Assembly: GCA_036501365.1 (NCBI GenBank)
Contig: DASYAL010000102.1
Coordinates: 62,001-126,000, forward strand
Length of the DNA stretch: 64,000 nucleotides
Direction of reading: 5' to 3'
From: CAIKMD01 sp036501365
Lineage (GTDB): Bacteria > Pseudomonadota > Alphaproteobacteria > ATCC43930 > CGMCC-115725
Of this stretch, positions 15,507-24,396 are shown one piece after another. Position numbers and translations under genes: made by a program. Under the pieces are notes generated by a model. That model had not been told where the DNA came from and did not search any database. It saw only the letters and a program-made list of their open reading frames with translations. The number at the start of each line of letters is the position of its first letter. The first letter of the stretch is position 1.

Positions 15507-18500
15507 CTATTCGGCGGCGCGGCTGAGACCGAGCTGGTGCTCGACAAGCTCGGCATAGAGGCCGCCGCGCGCGATCAACGCGTCATGCGTGCCGGTCTCG
15601 ACCAGCTTGCCGCGATCGAGCACGGCGATCATGCCGGCGTCGCGGATGGTCGAGAGGCGATGCGCGATGACGATGGTGGTGCGCTCTTGCATCAGCGCGT
15701 CGAGCGCTGCCCGCACCTGCGCCTCGCTCACCGCGTCGAGATGCGAGGTCGCCTCGTCGAGGATCAGTACCGGCGCGTTCTTGAGGAAAGCGCGCGCGAT
15801 CGCGACGCGCTGTCGCTGGCCGCCGGACAGCTGCACGCCGCGCTCGCCGACCTTGGTGTCGAGGTCTTCGGGGAGCGTCGCGACGAAATCGGCAAGCGCC
15901 GCGCGCTCTATCGCAGCGCGGATGTCGTCCTCGCCAGCTTCGGGCCGCGCGATCAGGACGTTCGCGCGTAGGCTGGTATTGAAGAGATAGGTATCCTGCG
16001 CGACGAGGGCGATACGCCCGCGCAGATGATCGAGCTGGTATTGGCGCAGCTCGGTGCCGTCGAGGGTGATCGACCCGGTATTCGGATCCCAGAAACGCAG
16101 CAGTAGATTGGCCAGCGTCGTCTTGCCCGAGCCGGACGGCCCGACCAGCGCCAGGGTCGTGCCCGGCGCGATGTCGAGGCTGAGCTCGCTGAGCGCGGCG
16201 CGCTGCCGGCCCGGATAGGTGAAGCCGACGTGATCGAGCCGTACCGCCGAGCCGCCGCTCGCGGGTGCCGGCGGCGCCAGCGGCCCGTCGGTCACCGGCA
16301 CCTTCTCGCTGTGCACTTTCTGCAGCCGATGCGCCGAGGCGAAAGTGTCGGCGAGCTGGCGGCTGACATAGGCGATCTCGGAGACCGGCAGGAATGCCGC
16401 CACCGCGAGCAGGGTCAAGAGTGGCAGCATGGTAGGGTCGAGCTTGCCGTGCATCGCGAGATAGGCGCCGGTCATCGCGACGCACAGTCCGCCGAGCCCG
16501 GTCGCGACTTCGAGCAGCGCCGATTGCAGCGACAGGTCGCGATAAAGCGTCACGCGCAGCTTGTGATAATCGGCAACGATGCGCAGGAAATCGGCGCGGC
16601 GATGGGCCAGGCCCTGGAACGCGACCAGCTCCGACAGGCCTTGGATCGTGTCGGTGACATGCGCGGTCATGCGGCCGAGGCCTTCGCGCGCCGCGGCGCC
16701 GAGCCGGTCGATGCGCCGGCGCACGAAGACCGGCGTCAGTCCGACATAAAGCAGGAAGGGCAACAGCACCAACGCGGTCGGCCAGCCGAACCAGGCGAGG
16801 GTGACGATGATCGCGGCGGGGATCAGCACCGCGACCACCGAGGGCGTGATGGTATGCGCAAAGAAAGATTCGACCGTCTCGACGTCCTGGGTCGCGAGGC
16901 TGACGAGATCGCCCGAGCGCCGGCGAAGCAGATAGGCCGGAGCGAGCGTGTCGAGCTTGTTGAAGAGCGCGATGCGCAGCTCGGCGAGCAGACGATAGGC
17001 CATGTCGTGCGCCAACCAGGCTTCGCACCAGGCGAGCACGCCCGAGATCGGCGCGACGATCAGCAGCACTTCGAGCGGCGTCCAGTAATTGCCGCCATGC
17101 TTCACCGCGGCGACGGCGAGCGACGAGAAGACGCCGACGCTGATGAAGGTCGCGACGCGGCCGATGCCCGAGGCCATGGTAATGCCGAGCCGGCGCCACC
17201 ACGGCGCGATCAGCGCGATCAGCCAGCCTATGGTCTTCGCCCAGGGCAGCTTGTCGACACGCAGGATCGAATCGGCTTCCTCGCCGTCGTCCTCAATATC
17301 GACGAGATCTTCGGCCGCCTGCTCGTCTTCCGCCGCATGCTCGGCGAGAACGCCGGTATAGCCTTCGCGCTCCTCGGCTTGCGCGCCCATCAGCCGGCGA
17401 TAGGCGCCGTCGCGGCGGATCAGCATGTCGTGGCTGCCGCTTTCGACGATGCGGCCATGCTCGACCACAAGGATGCGGTCGGCGTCGATCACGCTGGAGA
17501 GGCGATGCGCGAGGATCAGCACCGTGCGCCCGGTCATCAGCCGGTCGAGCGCCTTCTGGATCGTCGCCTCGGTCTCGGCATCGACCGAGGACATGGCCTC
17601 GTCGAGGATGAGGATCGGCGCGTCGCGCAGCAGCGCGCGCGCGATGGCGAGACGCTGGCGCTGGCCGCCCGAAAGCCGCGCGCCGCGTTCGCCGATCACC
17701 GTCGCATAGCCTTGCGGCAGCGTGGCGACGAAATCATACGCGTCGGCGGCACGCGCCGCGGCGTCGAGCTCGGCTTGAGTCGCGTCTTCCTTGCCGAGCC
17801 GGAGATTCTCCTCGACCGTGCCATGGAAGAGATAGGTGTCTTGCTGCACCACCGCAATCTGCGCGCGCACCTGATCGGGATCGAGCGTGCGGATATCGAC
17901 GCCGCCGATCTTCACCGCGCCTTCCTGCGCGTCGTAGAGCCGCAGCAGCAGCCGCGCGATGGTCGATTTGCCGGAGCCGCTCGGCCCGACAACGCCGATG
18001 CGCTCGCCGGCCTTGAGGCTGAAGGCGACGCCGTTGAGGGCGATGCCGCGCCCGCCGGGGTAGGAGAAACGCACCTCGTCGAAATCGATCGTCGGCGCGA
18101 GATGAAGGACCGGGGTAGCCGCTTGCGGCGCCGGCGTCGGCTTCTCGAGCAACTCGTTGATCGCGATGCCGGCAGCCTGACCGACCATGCCTTCATGCAG
18201 CACGCCGCGGAAGTCGCGCAGCGGGCGGAATACCTCGGTGCCGGCCATCAGCACGATCAGCAGCGCCTGGAGGCTCATCTCGCCATGCGTCACGCGATAG
18301 GCGCCGAGCGCCAGCGCCGCAGCGGCACCGAAAGCGATCGCGACGTCGATCACGCCGCGCGTCATCAAGCCCGTGGTCAGCAGCCACATCGTCGTGTTGG
18401 AGAGCTTGCGCGCCTTGTCGGCGAGTTGCCGGCCGTAAGGCGCGCTCTGGCCGAAGGCCTTCAACGTGGCCAGGCCCTGGATCGCGTCGAGGAATTCGGC

Positions 18501-19085
18501 GCTGAAGGCGCGGAAGGCGACGTTGCGGTTGCGGCTGGCGCTGGTGTCGAGCGCACGGAAAGCGACTGGCGCGATCAGGCCGAAGATCGCGGCGCCGAGC
18601 ATCACCGCCGCAACCGGCACGTCCCACCAGGCGATGATCGCGAAGATCACGAGCGGCGTCAGCGCCGCGACCGTCATCTGCGGCACGTAGCGGCCGAAGA
18701 ACACCTGCAGCTGCTCGACACCGTCGATCACCGATTGCACATGGCCTCCGGTGCGCTCGGTCGCGAACCAGGCCGGGCCGAGCGCGGTGATCTTGTCGTA
18801 GAGCTTGGCGCGCAGCGACTGCTGCACCTCAGCGGCGGTGCGGTTCGCGACCATCGTGCGCCAATGCTCCATCGCGCCGCGCAGCACCACAGCGACCGCG
18901 ACGGCGAGCGCCAGTGGCACGAGCGAGGCGACGGGCGCGCCTTGGAAGACGCGCGCGATCAGCATGCCGAGAAGCACGAAGCGTAAGATGCCGACCAGCG
19001 AGGCCAGCAAGCCGATGACAACCGTGGCGACGACGCGGCCGCGCAAGCCGCGCGTCAACTGCCAGAGGCGGTGATCGAAATACAT
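15507..19085 (-). CDS. Fused ABC exporter, two complete TMD-NBD halves (CydDC-like architecture)
   Basis: 1192 residues. First half: six-helix membrane domain (about 15-310), Walker A GPSGSGKS at 367-374, signature LSGGQ at 471-475 and Walker B ILILDEAMSSVD. An acidic linker (about 575-610, rich in Glu and Asp) joins the second half, with its own six helices, GPSGSGKTT, LSGGQRQR and VLILDEATSHLD. Both ATP sites look competent. CydD and CydC normally are separate proteins exporting cysteine and glutathione to the periplasm for cytochrome bd assembly; fused forms resembling this exist, but lipid or drug export is equally possible. Stand-alone gene; no cydAB nearby. Confidence 0.87.
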   Translation of the reverse strand: MYFDHRLWQLTRGLRGRVVATVVIGLLASLVGILRFVLLGMLIARVFQGAPVASLVPLALAVAVAVVLRGAMEHWRTMVANRTAAEVQQSLRAKLYDKITALGPAWFATERTGGHVQSVIDGVEQLQVFFGRYVPQMTVAALTPLVIFAIIAWWDVPVAAVMLGAAIFGLIAPVAFRALDTSASRNRNVAFRAFSAEFLDAIQGLATLKAFGQSAPYGRQLADKARKLSNTTMWLLTTGLMTRGVIDVAIAFGAAAALALGAYRVTHGEMSLQALLIVLMAGTEVFRPLRDFRGVLHEGMVGQAAGIAINELLEKPTPAPQAATPVLHLAPTIDFDEVRFSYPGGRGIALNGVAFSLKAGERIGVVGPSGSGKSTIARLLLRLYDAQEGAVKIGGVDIRTLDPDQVRAQIAVVQQDTYLFHGTVEENLRLGKEDATQAELDAAARAADAYDFVATLPQGYATVIGERGARLSGGQRQRLAIARALLRDAPILILDEAMSSVDAETEATIQKALDRLMTGRTVLILAHRLSSVIDADRILVVEHGRIVESGSHDMLIRRDGAYRRLMGAQAEEREGYTGVLAEHAAEDEQAAEDLVDIEDDGEEADSILRVDKLPWAKTIGWLIALIAPWWRRLGITMASGIGRVATFISVGVFSSLAVAAVKHGGNYWTPLEVLLIVAPISGVLAWCEAWLAHDMAYRLLAELRIALFNKLDTLAPAYLLRRRSGDLVSLATQDVETVESFFAHTITPSVVAVLIPAAIIVTLAWFGWPTALVLLPFLLYVGLTPVFVRRRIDRLGAAAREGLGRMTAHVTDTIQGLSELVAFQGLAHRRADFLRIVADYHKLRVTLYRDLSLQSALLEVATGLGGLCVAMTGAYLAMHGKLDPTMLPLLTLLAVAAFLPVSEIAYVSRQLADTFASAHRLQKVHSEKVPVTDGPLAPPAPASGGSAVRLDHVGFTYPGRQRAALSELSLDIAPGTTLALVGPSGSGKTTLANLLLRFWDPNTGSITLDGTELRQYQLDHLRGRIALVAQDTYLFNTSLRANVLIARPEAGEDDIRAAIERAALADFVATLPEDLDTKVGERGVQLSGGQRQRVAIARAFLKNAPVLILDEATSHLDAVSEAQVRAALDALMQERTTIVIAHRLSTIRDAGMIAVLDRGKLVETGTHDALIARGGLYAELVEHQLGLSRAAE

Positions 19086-19149
19086 GCGGTGCGCCCCCCG
19101 AAAAGAGCGGTGTTATGCCTGCATTATAGCCCGAAAGCTGGGCGGCGGA

Positions 19150-20208
19150 TCAGTTTCCCGCAGGAATCTCCGTCGCTGGCACGCCGACCTGTTGCGCCGC
19201 ACCAACCAATTCCTTCCAGGTGTTGGCATCGACGGGAATGCCGTCCTTGAGGCGCGTCGCGCGCGATTTGCGCTCGGGCTCGCCGGCGATCATTACTTCC
19301 TCGACGCCCGGTCGCGGCGGCGAGGATTTGACCCAGTCGATCAGCGACGCCGTCTCATGCGCCATCCAGCCGGTATCGCCGAAGCGCGCCGGGTCGAGCA
19401 CGATCGAGAACATGCCGTTCTTGACGCCGTGATTGGGAAACTCGGCCTGCATGCTGCCGCCGCCGGTCAAGACGCCGGCCATCAGCTCGCAAGCCAGTGC
19501 GAGGCCCGAGCCCTTATACTCGCCGAACGGCAGCATCGCGCCGTTCTCCTTGAAGAAGACGTTGGGATCGGTCGCTTCATTGCCCTTGGCATCAATGAGA
19601 TAGCCCGGCGGCAGCGGCGTGCCTTTATTCGCGGCGACGCGCAGCTTGCCGGCGGCGACCCGGCTGGTGGCGAAATCGAGCACCACCGGCGGCTTCCCGC
19701 CCATCGCCGGGAAGGTGATGCAGACCGGATCGGTGCCAAAGCGTCCGACCATGCCGCCGAACGGCGCCACGCGGCCCGGCGCGAGCACGACGTTGACGAA
19801 ATGGATCGAGACCAGACCGGCGGCGGCGGCGAGCTCGCCATAGGTGCCGACGCGGGCGACGTGATGCGTGTTGCGCAAGGCGAAGACCGCGACGCCGATC
19901 GCCTTGGCCTTGGCGATCGCCCATTCGGTGGCCTCGCGCGCCGTCACCTGGCCATAGCCCATGCGGCCGTCGAACACCGCGATCGGCCCTGCCTCGCTCA
20001 CCAGTGCCGCATGCTGGTTAGGCTTCAGATGCCCCGCCTTCAGGTTGCGCACATAGGTCGGGATCATGCCGACGCCATGGCTGTCATGGCCTTTGAGATT
20101 GGCTTCGACGAGATGCGTCGCGACCTCCTTCGCCTCGGCCGGCTCGCTGCCGGCACTGGCAATGATGCTTTGGGCAAAGCGCGTCAGCGCCTCGGCGGTG
20201 ATGGTCAT
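19150..20208 (-). CDS. Malate/L-lactate dehydrogenase (YlbC/AllD/YiaK-type) family oxidoreductase
   Basis: 352 residues. The family uses a non-Rossmann NAD(P) fold. GHDSHGVGMIPTYV (about 40-53) carries the catalytic His and Arg-binding loop, and the nucleotide-contact segments PFGGMVGRFGTDP, DFATSRVAAGK and PFGEYKGSGLAL are present. It reduces or oxidises 2-hydroxy/2-oxo acids such as malate, lactate, ureidoglycolate or sulfolactate. Monocistronic, divergent from the amidohydrolase gene at 20307 with about 100 bp between. Substrate cannot be assigned. Confidence 0.9.
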   Translation of the reverse strand: MTITAEALTRFAQSIIASAGSEPAEAKEVATHLVEANLKGHDSHGVGMIPTYVRNLKAGHLKPNQHAALVSEAGPIAVFDGRMGYGQVTAREATEWAIAKAKAIGVAVFALRNTHHVARVGTYGELAAAAGLVSIHFVNVVLAPGRVAPFGGMVGRFGTDPVCITFPAMGGKPPVVLDFATSRVAAGKLRVAANKGTPLPPGYLIDAKGNEATDPNVFFKENGAMLPFGEYKGSGLALACELMAGVLTGGGSMQAEFPNHGVKNGMFSIVLDPARFGDTGWMAHETASLIDWVKSSPPRPGVEEVMIAGEPERKSRATRLKDGIPVDANTWKELVGAAQQVGVPATEIPAGN

Positions 20209-20306
20209 GGCGGCGTCTCCCTTTGGTGTTGCGGCAAAATAATCAATTGCCGCGCCGGCTTCCAGGCGGCAATCTCCGCCGCGCTTTGGCAGGGAGGTTT
20301 TGCGCC

Positions 20307-21287
20307 ATGAAGATTATCGCGCTCGAAGAGCATATGGGCACCCAAATGGCGAACGAGGCGGTGCCGCCGCATCTGCGCCGCGCCGCGGTGCTGGTCGAGC
20401 GCTCGAAATATCTCGGCCACGACATGCCGGCCGAGCTGCTCGATCTCGAGAATTCGCGGCTCAAATTCATGGACGAGAACGGCGTCGACATGCAGCTGCT
20501 CTCGCTGGTCGCGCCCGGCCCGCAAGCCTATGACGCCAAGACCGGCATCGCCGTCGCGATCGACGCCAATGATCGCATGTATCAGGCTTGCCAGCGCCAT
20601 CCGACGCGGTTCCTCGGCCTCGCCGCCCTGCCGACCGCCGATGTCGCCGCCTCGGTCAAGGAGCTCGAGCGCTGCGTGACCAAGCTCGGCTTCAAGGGCA
20701 CGATGATCAATGGCCATCACGAGGGCGAATTCCTCGACGCCAAGAAATTCTGGCCGATCTTCGAAGCCGCCGAATCGCTGGGCGTGCCGATCTATCTCCA
20801 TCCGCGCAATCCCTCGCCGGCCGCGATGAAGGCCTATTTCGAGGGCTATGAGGATCTGGCCTTCGCCGCCTGGGGCTATTCGATGGACACGGCGACACAT
20901 TTTCTGCGCATCGTCTTCTCGGGCGTGTTCGACGCCTATCCCAAGCTCAAATTCATCCTCGGCCATTGGGGCGAGGGCCTGCCGTTCTGGATCCATCGCC
21001 TCAACGATCACGCGCAATTCTCGGCGAAGAAGCGCGGCTTGAAGCGCTCGCCGAAGGAATATCTGCTCGAGAATCTGCTGATCACCTGCAGCGGCAATTT
21101 CTCGATCCCGACCTTCCTCTGCGCGCTGACCGCGGTGGGCATCGACAACATGATGTTCTCGATCGACTGGCCGTTCGAATCGAACAAGGCGGGGATGGAC
21201 TATCTCCGCCATCTGCCGCTCTCGCCGGCCGACATGGAGAAATTCGCGCACGGCAATGCCGAGCGCTGGCTGCGCATCGGGAATTGA
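20307..21287 (+). CDS. Amidohydrolase 2 family, dihydroxybenzoate/gamma-resorcylate decarboxylase-like
   Basis: 326 residues from ATG 20307, behind AGGGAGG; an in-frame ATG further upstream has no ribosome site. The N-terminal IIALEEH (E7, H9) is the metal-binding start of the non-oxidative decarboxylase branch. H165 (YLHPRNPSP), H220 (FILGHWGEGLPFWI) and D287 (FSIDWPFE) supply the remaining ligand and catalytic residues, all as in gamma-resorcylate and 2,3-dihydroxybenzoate decarboxylases. Those enzymes release CO2 from hydroxybenzoates. No signal peptide. Single gene. A related hydrolase activity is possible. Confidence 0.87.
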   Translation: MKIIALEEHMGTQMANEAVPPHLRRAAVLVERSKYLGHDMPAELLDLENSRLKFMDENGVDMQLLSLVAPGPQAYDAKTGIAVAIDANDRMYQACQRHPTRFLGLAALPTADVAASVKELERCVTKLGFKGTMINGHHEGEFLDAKKFWPIFEAAESLGVPIYLHPRNPSPAAMKAYFEGYEDLAFAAWGYSMDTATHFLRIVFSGVFDAYPKLKFILGHWGEGLPFWIHRLNDHAQFSAKKRGLKRSPKEYLLENLLITCSGNFSIPTFLCALTAVGIDNMMFSIDWPFESNKAGMDYLRHLPLSPADMEKFAHGNAERWLRIGN

Positions 21288-21314
21288 GGAGGACCGAAGC
21301 ATCGCTTCGGCTCT

Positions 21315-21412
21315 CATCACCCCGGACAAGCCGTAGAGCGGCGCGATCCGGGGTCTATTCTTCCGCTGGGTCGTCGATGAATGGACCCCGGCTTTCGCCG
21401 GGGTGACGATGG
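21315..21412. repeat. Mosaic palindromic repeat between convergent genes
   Basis: About 100 bp made of opposed CCCCGG/CCGGGG blocks. The right part folds as CCCCGGC (21386-21392), loop TTTC, GCCGGGG (21397-21403); the left part pairs ACCCCGG (from 21319) with CCGGGGT. CATCACCCCGG at the left mirrors CCGGGGTGACGATG at the right. This type of extragenic repeat is common in alphaproteobacterial genomes. It sits between two convergent genes and may also stop transcription from both. Confidence 0.7.
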
Positions 21413-21419
21413 GCGAGAT

Positions 21420-22259
21420 CTACTTCTCGTCGAGGATCGGATTGACGAGCTTGCCGATTCCGGTGATCTCGATCTCGATCGTGTCGCCGGCCTTCATGAA
21501 AGCCTTGTCGGAATAGGAAACGCGGCCGCAGGTCCCGGTCGCGATCATGTCGCCGGGCCGGAGCCGGCTGATGCCCGAGAAATAGGACAGCAGCTCCGGC
21601 ACCGGGAAGATCATGTCGGCGATGCTCGTCTCTTGCTCGACCTTGCCGTTGAGCCGCGAGATCAGCTTCATCTCCTTGGCGGGCGGAATCTCGTCGAGCG
21701 TCACCAGCTCCGGCCCGACCGAGCTCGAGCGATAGAAGTTCTTGCCTTGATCGGTGGTGCGGCGCTGGAAATCCCGCAGCGAGCCGTCGTTGAAGAGCGT
21801 GTAGCCGGCGACGTATTTCATCGCATCGGCCTCGCTGACATGCCGCGCTTCCTTACCGATGACGGCCATCAGCTCGCCCTCGAAATCATACTCGACCGAG
21901 GCTTTGGGACGGATCATCGGCACTTTGTGGCCGACCAGCGATTCGTCGATCTTCATGAAGAGCCGCGGGAATTTCGGCTTCTCGAGCTTGGTCTCCTCGA
22001 TATGGCCCTGATAGTTGAGGCCGGTGCAGTAGATGTTGACGCGGTCGGGGATGAGCGGGAGATACTCGATCTCGTTTTCCTTGAAGTCGGGCTTCTGGCC
22101 TTCGGCGGCGCGCCGCGCCTCGTCGAGCGCGCCATGCTCCAGAAGCGCGAGCAGGCCCGGATGCTTGCCGCCGATGCGCTTGCCGAGATCGACGATCCCG
22201 TCTTTGGTGACGACGCCATAGCTCTTGTTGCCGCGATTTGTGTAGCTGGCGATCCGCAT
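21420..22259 (-). CDS. Fumarylacetoacetate hydrolase family protein (third in window)
   Basis: 279 residues. MRIASYTNRGNKSYGVV is a small N-terminal domain. Then come TGLNYQGHIEET, YDFEGELMAVIGKEA with the two Glu ligands, YTLFNDGSLRDFQRR, GKNFYRSSSVGPELVT and ISRLRPGDMIATGTCGRVSYSD. The layout resembles 2,4-diketo-3-deoxy-sugar hydrolases and acylpyruvases. Cytoplasmic, metal-dependent. The usual MGTPxGV is ATGTCGRVSY here, so the product pocket differs from that of the paralogue at 11324. Single gene, divergent from the cyclase operon. Confidence 0.87.
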   Translation of the reverse strand: MRIASYTNRGNKSYGVVTKDGIVDLGKRIGGKHPGLLALLEHGALDEARRAAEGQKPDFKENEIEYLPLIPDRVNIYCTGLNYQGHIEETKLEKPKFPRLFMKIDESLVGHKVPMIRPKASVEYDFEGELMAVIGKEARHVSEADAMKYVAGYTLFNDGSLRDFQRRTTDQGKNFYRSSSVGPELVTLDEIPPAKEMKLISRLNGKVEQETSIADMIFPVPELLSYFSGISRLRPGDMIATGTCGRVSYSDKAFMKAGDTIEIEITGIGKLVNPILDEK

Positions 22260-22309
22260 CTCATTCCTCCCGTTTTGCGGGCGCGATTATAGCGTCTCGC
22301 GCGCGCGTT

Positions 22310-22323
22310 GCATGCCGGCATGC
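22310..22323. promoter_or_regulatory. 14-bp perfect palindrome between divergent FAH and cyclase genes
   Basis: GCATGCCGGCATGC is self-complementary over 14 bp and lies midway in the 148-bp gap that must hold the promoters of the FAH gene (minus) and the cyclase operon (plus). It is a candidate operator, though a palindrome of this length can occur by chance in such GC-rich DNA. Confidence 0.35.
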
Positions 22324-22407
22324 CGGCCCAAGGGCTTCCCAAGAGTGGGCAGTTTGCTACACTGGCGAGCAATCCTCATCCATAGCGATTACGACGGAGA
22401 ATTGCCG

Positions 22408-23223
22408 GTGCCTGCCATCGTCGACCCGGTCTCGGGATTGAAATTCTACGAGTTGAGCCATCGCTGGGGCTACAACTCGCCCACTTTTCCCGGCTATGAG
22501 GATGTGCGGATCGAGCGCATCACCTATCACGCCAAGCATGGCGTGATGACGCAGAAGATCAACGCGATCATGCATGTCTCGACCCACGTCAACGCGCCGA
22601 TCCATCTCATCCCCGGCGGCAAGGGCGTCGGCGAGCTCAGCATGGACACGTTCTTCGGCTCGGGCGTGATCGTCGGCATCCCGAAGAAGAAATGGGAGCT
22701 GGTCACCGCGCGCGATCTCGAGCAGGCGACGCCGGCGATCGAACCCGAGGACATCGTCATCATCAACACGCAATGGCACCACCGCTATGCCGACAGCCAG
22801 GAGTATTTCGGCCATGCGCCGGGCCTCTCCAAGGAGGCGGCCGAGTGGCTGGTCCAGAAGAAGGTGAAGCTGGTCGGCGTCGACAGCGCGACGGTCGATC
22901 ATCCGCTCGCCACCTCGCTCGGGCCGCAGCGCAACGGCCCGCAGATCAAGGACCTGCCGCAGCAATACAAGGACGCGACCGGGAAGGACGCAAAGAAAGA
23001 TTTTCCGGACTGGAACGTCGCGCATAAGACGCTTCTCAAGGCGAATATCCCGACCATCGAGAATTGCGGCGGCGATCTCGATGATGTGACCGGCAAACGC
23101 GCCACCTTCCACGCCTATCCCTGGCTCTGGCGCGACGGCGATGCCTGTGTCATCCGCCTCGTGGCGTTCTTCGATCCCGGCGGCAATTACCGGCTGGAGT
23201 CGGGCGAGCGGGTGGTCGGGTAA
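22408..23223 (+). CDS. Cyclase (kynurenine-formamidase-like) family protein with altered metal motif
   Basis: 271 residues from GTG 22408, chosen because GGAGA precedes it and the sequence then lines up with the next gene; an ATG at 22312 would add an unrelated 32 residues. The PF04199 motif normally reads H-x-G-T-H-x-D-x-P-x-H; here it is HVSTHVNAPIH (56-66), so the metal-bridging Asp is Asn and the Gly is Ser. The rest (VTARDLEQATPAIEPEDIVIINTQW, EWLVQKKVKLVGVDSATVDHP) is well kept. Family members hydrolyse N-formyl or ring amides with metal ions. First gene of the operon. Confidence 0.85.
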   Translation: MPAIVDPVSGLKFYELSHRWGYNSPTFPGYEDVRIERITYHAKHGVMTQKINAIMHVSTHVNAPIHLIPGGKGVGELSMDTFFGSGVIVGIPKKKWELVTARDLEQATPAIEPEDIVIINTQWHHRYADSQEYFGHAPGLSKEAAEWLVQKKVKLVGVDSATVDHPLATSLGPQRNGPQIKDLPQQYKDATGKDAKKDFPDWNVAHKTLLKANIPTIENCGGDLDDVTGKRATFHAYPWLWRDGDACVIRLVAFFDPGGNYRLESGERVVG

Positions 23224-23237
23224 GAAGGATCAGGATA

Positions 23238-24032
23238 ATGCCGAAGACAAGCACCAAGGGTCTCGAGTTCTTCAATCTCAGCACCGAGTGGAAGCACGGG
23301 ATGCCGCAATGGCCGTCCAAGGCCAACATGAACATCAAGATACGCGAGTTCCACGCCAAGGACGGGCTGCAGACGCTCGAATATGAAGGCATCATGCATC
23401 GCGGCACGCATATGGACGCACCGATCCATGTGCTTGAGAACACGCCCTTCATCACCGATTACGAGACCTGGCGCTTCTTCGGTACCGGCGTCGTCGTCTC
23501 GATTCCCAAGGGCAAATGGGGCGTGGTGACGCCGGAGGATTTCGAGAAGGCGCGGCCGAAAATCCAGCCCGGCGACATCGTCATGGTGAACACCGGCAGC
23601 CATCGCAATTGGGGCGACAACCCCGACTACTTCGCCTACTCGCCCGGTCTCTACAAAGCGGGCGCGGAATGGCTGGTGCAGAAGAAGATCAAGCTGTTCG
23701 GCATCGATGTCCAGGCGCTCGACCATCCGCTTGGCACGTTCCTAGGGCCCCATGGCCCCGGTCCGGCGCAACCGCATCTCGACGACGAATATTTCGCCGA
23801 GACCGGCCGCCACATCATCGAGGATTTCCCCTATTGGGAACCGTCGCACAAGGTGCTGATGACCAACGGCATCCCCGGCATCGAGAACGTCAACGGCGAC
23901 ATCGACAAAGTGACGGGCAAGCGCTGCACCTTCATGTGCTTCCCCTGGCGCTGGCCGGAAGGCGAAGGCTGCGGCATCCGCATCATCGCCGTGGTCGATC
24001 CGCGACAGGAATTCCGGATCGAGCGTGGTTGA
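23238..24032 (+). CDS. Cyclase (kynurenine-formamidase-like) family protein, canonical motif
   Basis: 264 residues. HRGTHMDAPIH (54-64) is the intact metal-binding motif of the cyclase family, followed by TGVVVSIPKGKWGVVTPEDFE, IQPGDIVMVNTG, EWLVQKKIKLFGIDVQALDHP and IENVNGDIDKVTGKRC. It is a clear paralogue of the preceding gene (same segments in the same order, 14-bp gap), so a local duplication with divergence of one active site is likely; the two may form a heteromer. Likely a metal-dependent amide or lactone hydrolase. Substrate unknown. Confidence 0.88.
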   Translation: MPKTSTKGLEFFNLSTEWKHGMPQWPSKANMNIKIREFHAKDGLQTLEYEGIMHRGTHMDAPIHVLENTPFITDYETWRFFGTGVVVSIPKGKWGVVTPEDFEKARPKIQPGDIVMVNTGSHRNWGDNPDYFAYSPGLYKAGAEWLVQKKIKLFGIDVQALDHPLGTFLGPHGPGPAQPHLDDEYFAETGRHIIEDFPYWEPSHKVLMTNGIPGIENVNGDIDKVTGKRCTFMCFPWRWPEGEGCGIRIIAVVDPRQEFRIERG

Positions 24033-24048
24033 GAAGCGGAGCGGGGGC

Positions 24049-24396
24049 ATGCAAGTCACGAAATACAAGGACGCGAAGCGCTACGAGGCGGCGAACCATT
24101 TCGACGTCAGCGCGCTGCGTCTCCAGGGCCAGGAAGCCTCGAAGACCAGCACCTTCTGGGTCGGGCTGTCGCATTACCTGCCCGGCGGCCGCGCAGAGAA
24201 AAGCGCCTCGGATTTCGAGCGCGTCTATATGGTGTTGGACGGCGAGATCACGGTGACGACCGAGCAGGGCACGGTCGTGCTCGGGGCGATGGATTCCGTC
24301 CATATCGCGCCGAAGGAAGTCCGCACCGTCGTCAACAACGGCAATCACGTTTGCACGATGCTGGTCATCGTCTCCAACGCCAAGGTGGCGCCATGA
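24049..24396 (+). CDS. Small cupin protein
   Basis: 115 residues from ATG 24049 behind GCGGGGG; a GTG at 24025 would overlap the previous gene. Single cupin barrel: SHYLPGGRAEKSASDFERVYMVLDGEITVTTEQG gives the first motif with most metal His replaced (only one His), and MDSVHIAPKEVRTVVNNGNHVCTMLVIVS the second. A weak metal site suggests a non-metal sensory or isomerase role. The stop overlaps the following SDR start (ATGA), so it is coupled to it in the 22408-26118 operon. Confidence 0.8.
   Translation: MQVTKYKDAKRYEAANHFDVSALRLQGQEASKTSTFWVGLSHYLPGGRAEKSASDFERVYMVLDGEITVTTEQGTVVLGAMDSVHIAPKEVRTVVNNGNHVCTMLVIVSNAKVAP

Noticed and set aside
16230..18986. Plus-strand open frame of about 918 codons
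   Set aside because: Antisense to the ABC exporter, no recognisable domain, extreme Arg/Gly/Asp/His content; an artefact of GC-rich codon use.
9210..22259. True fumarylacetoacetate hydrolase completing the tyrosine pathway
   Set aside because: Three FAH-family genes exist, but none is linked to phhA-hppD or to homogentisate dioxygenase, and their active-site segments differ from classical FAH.
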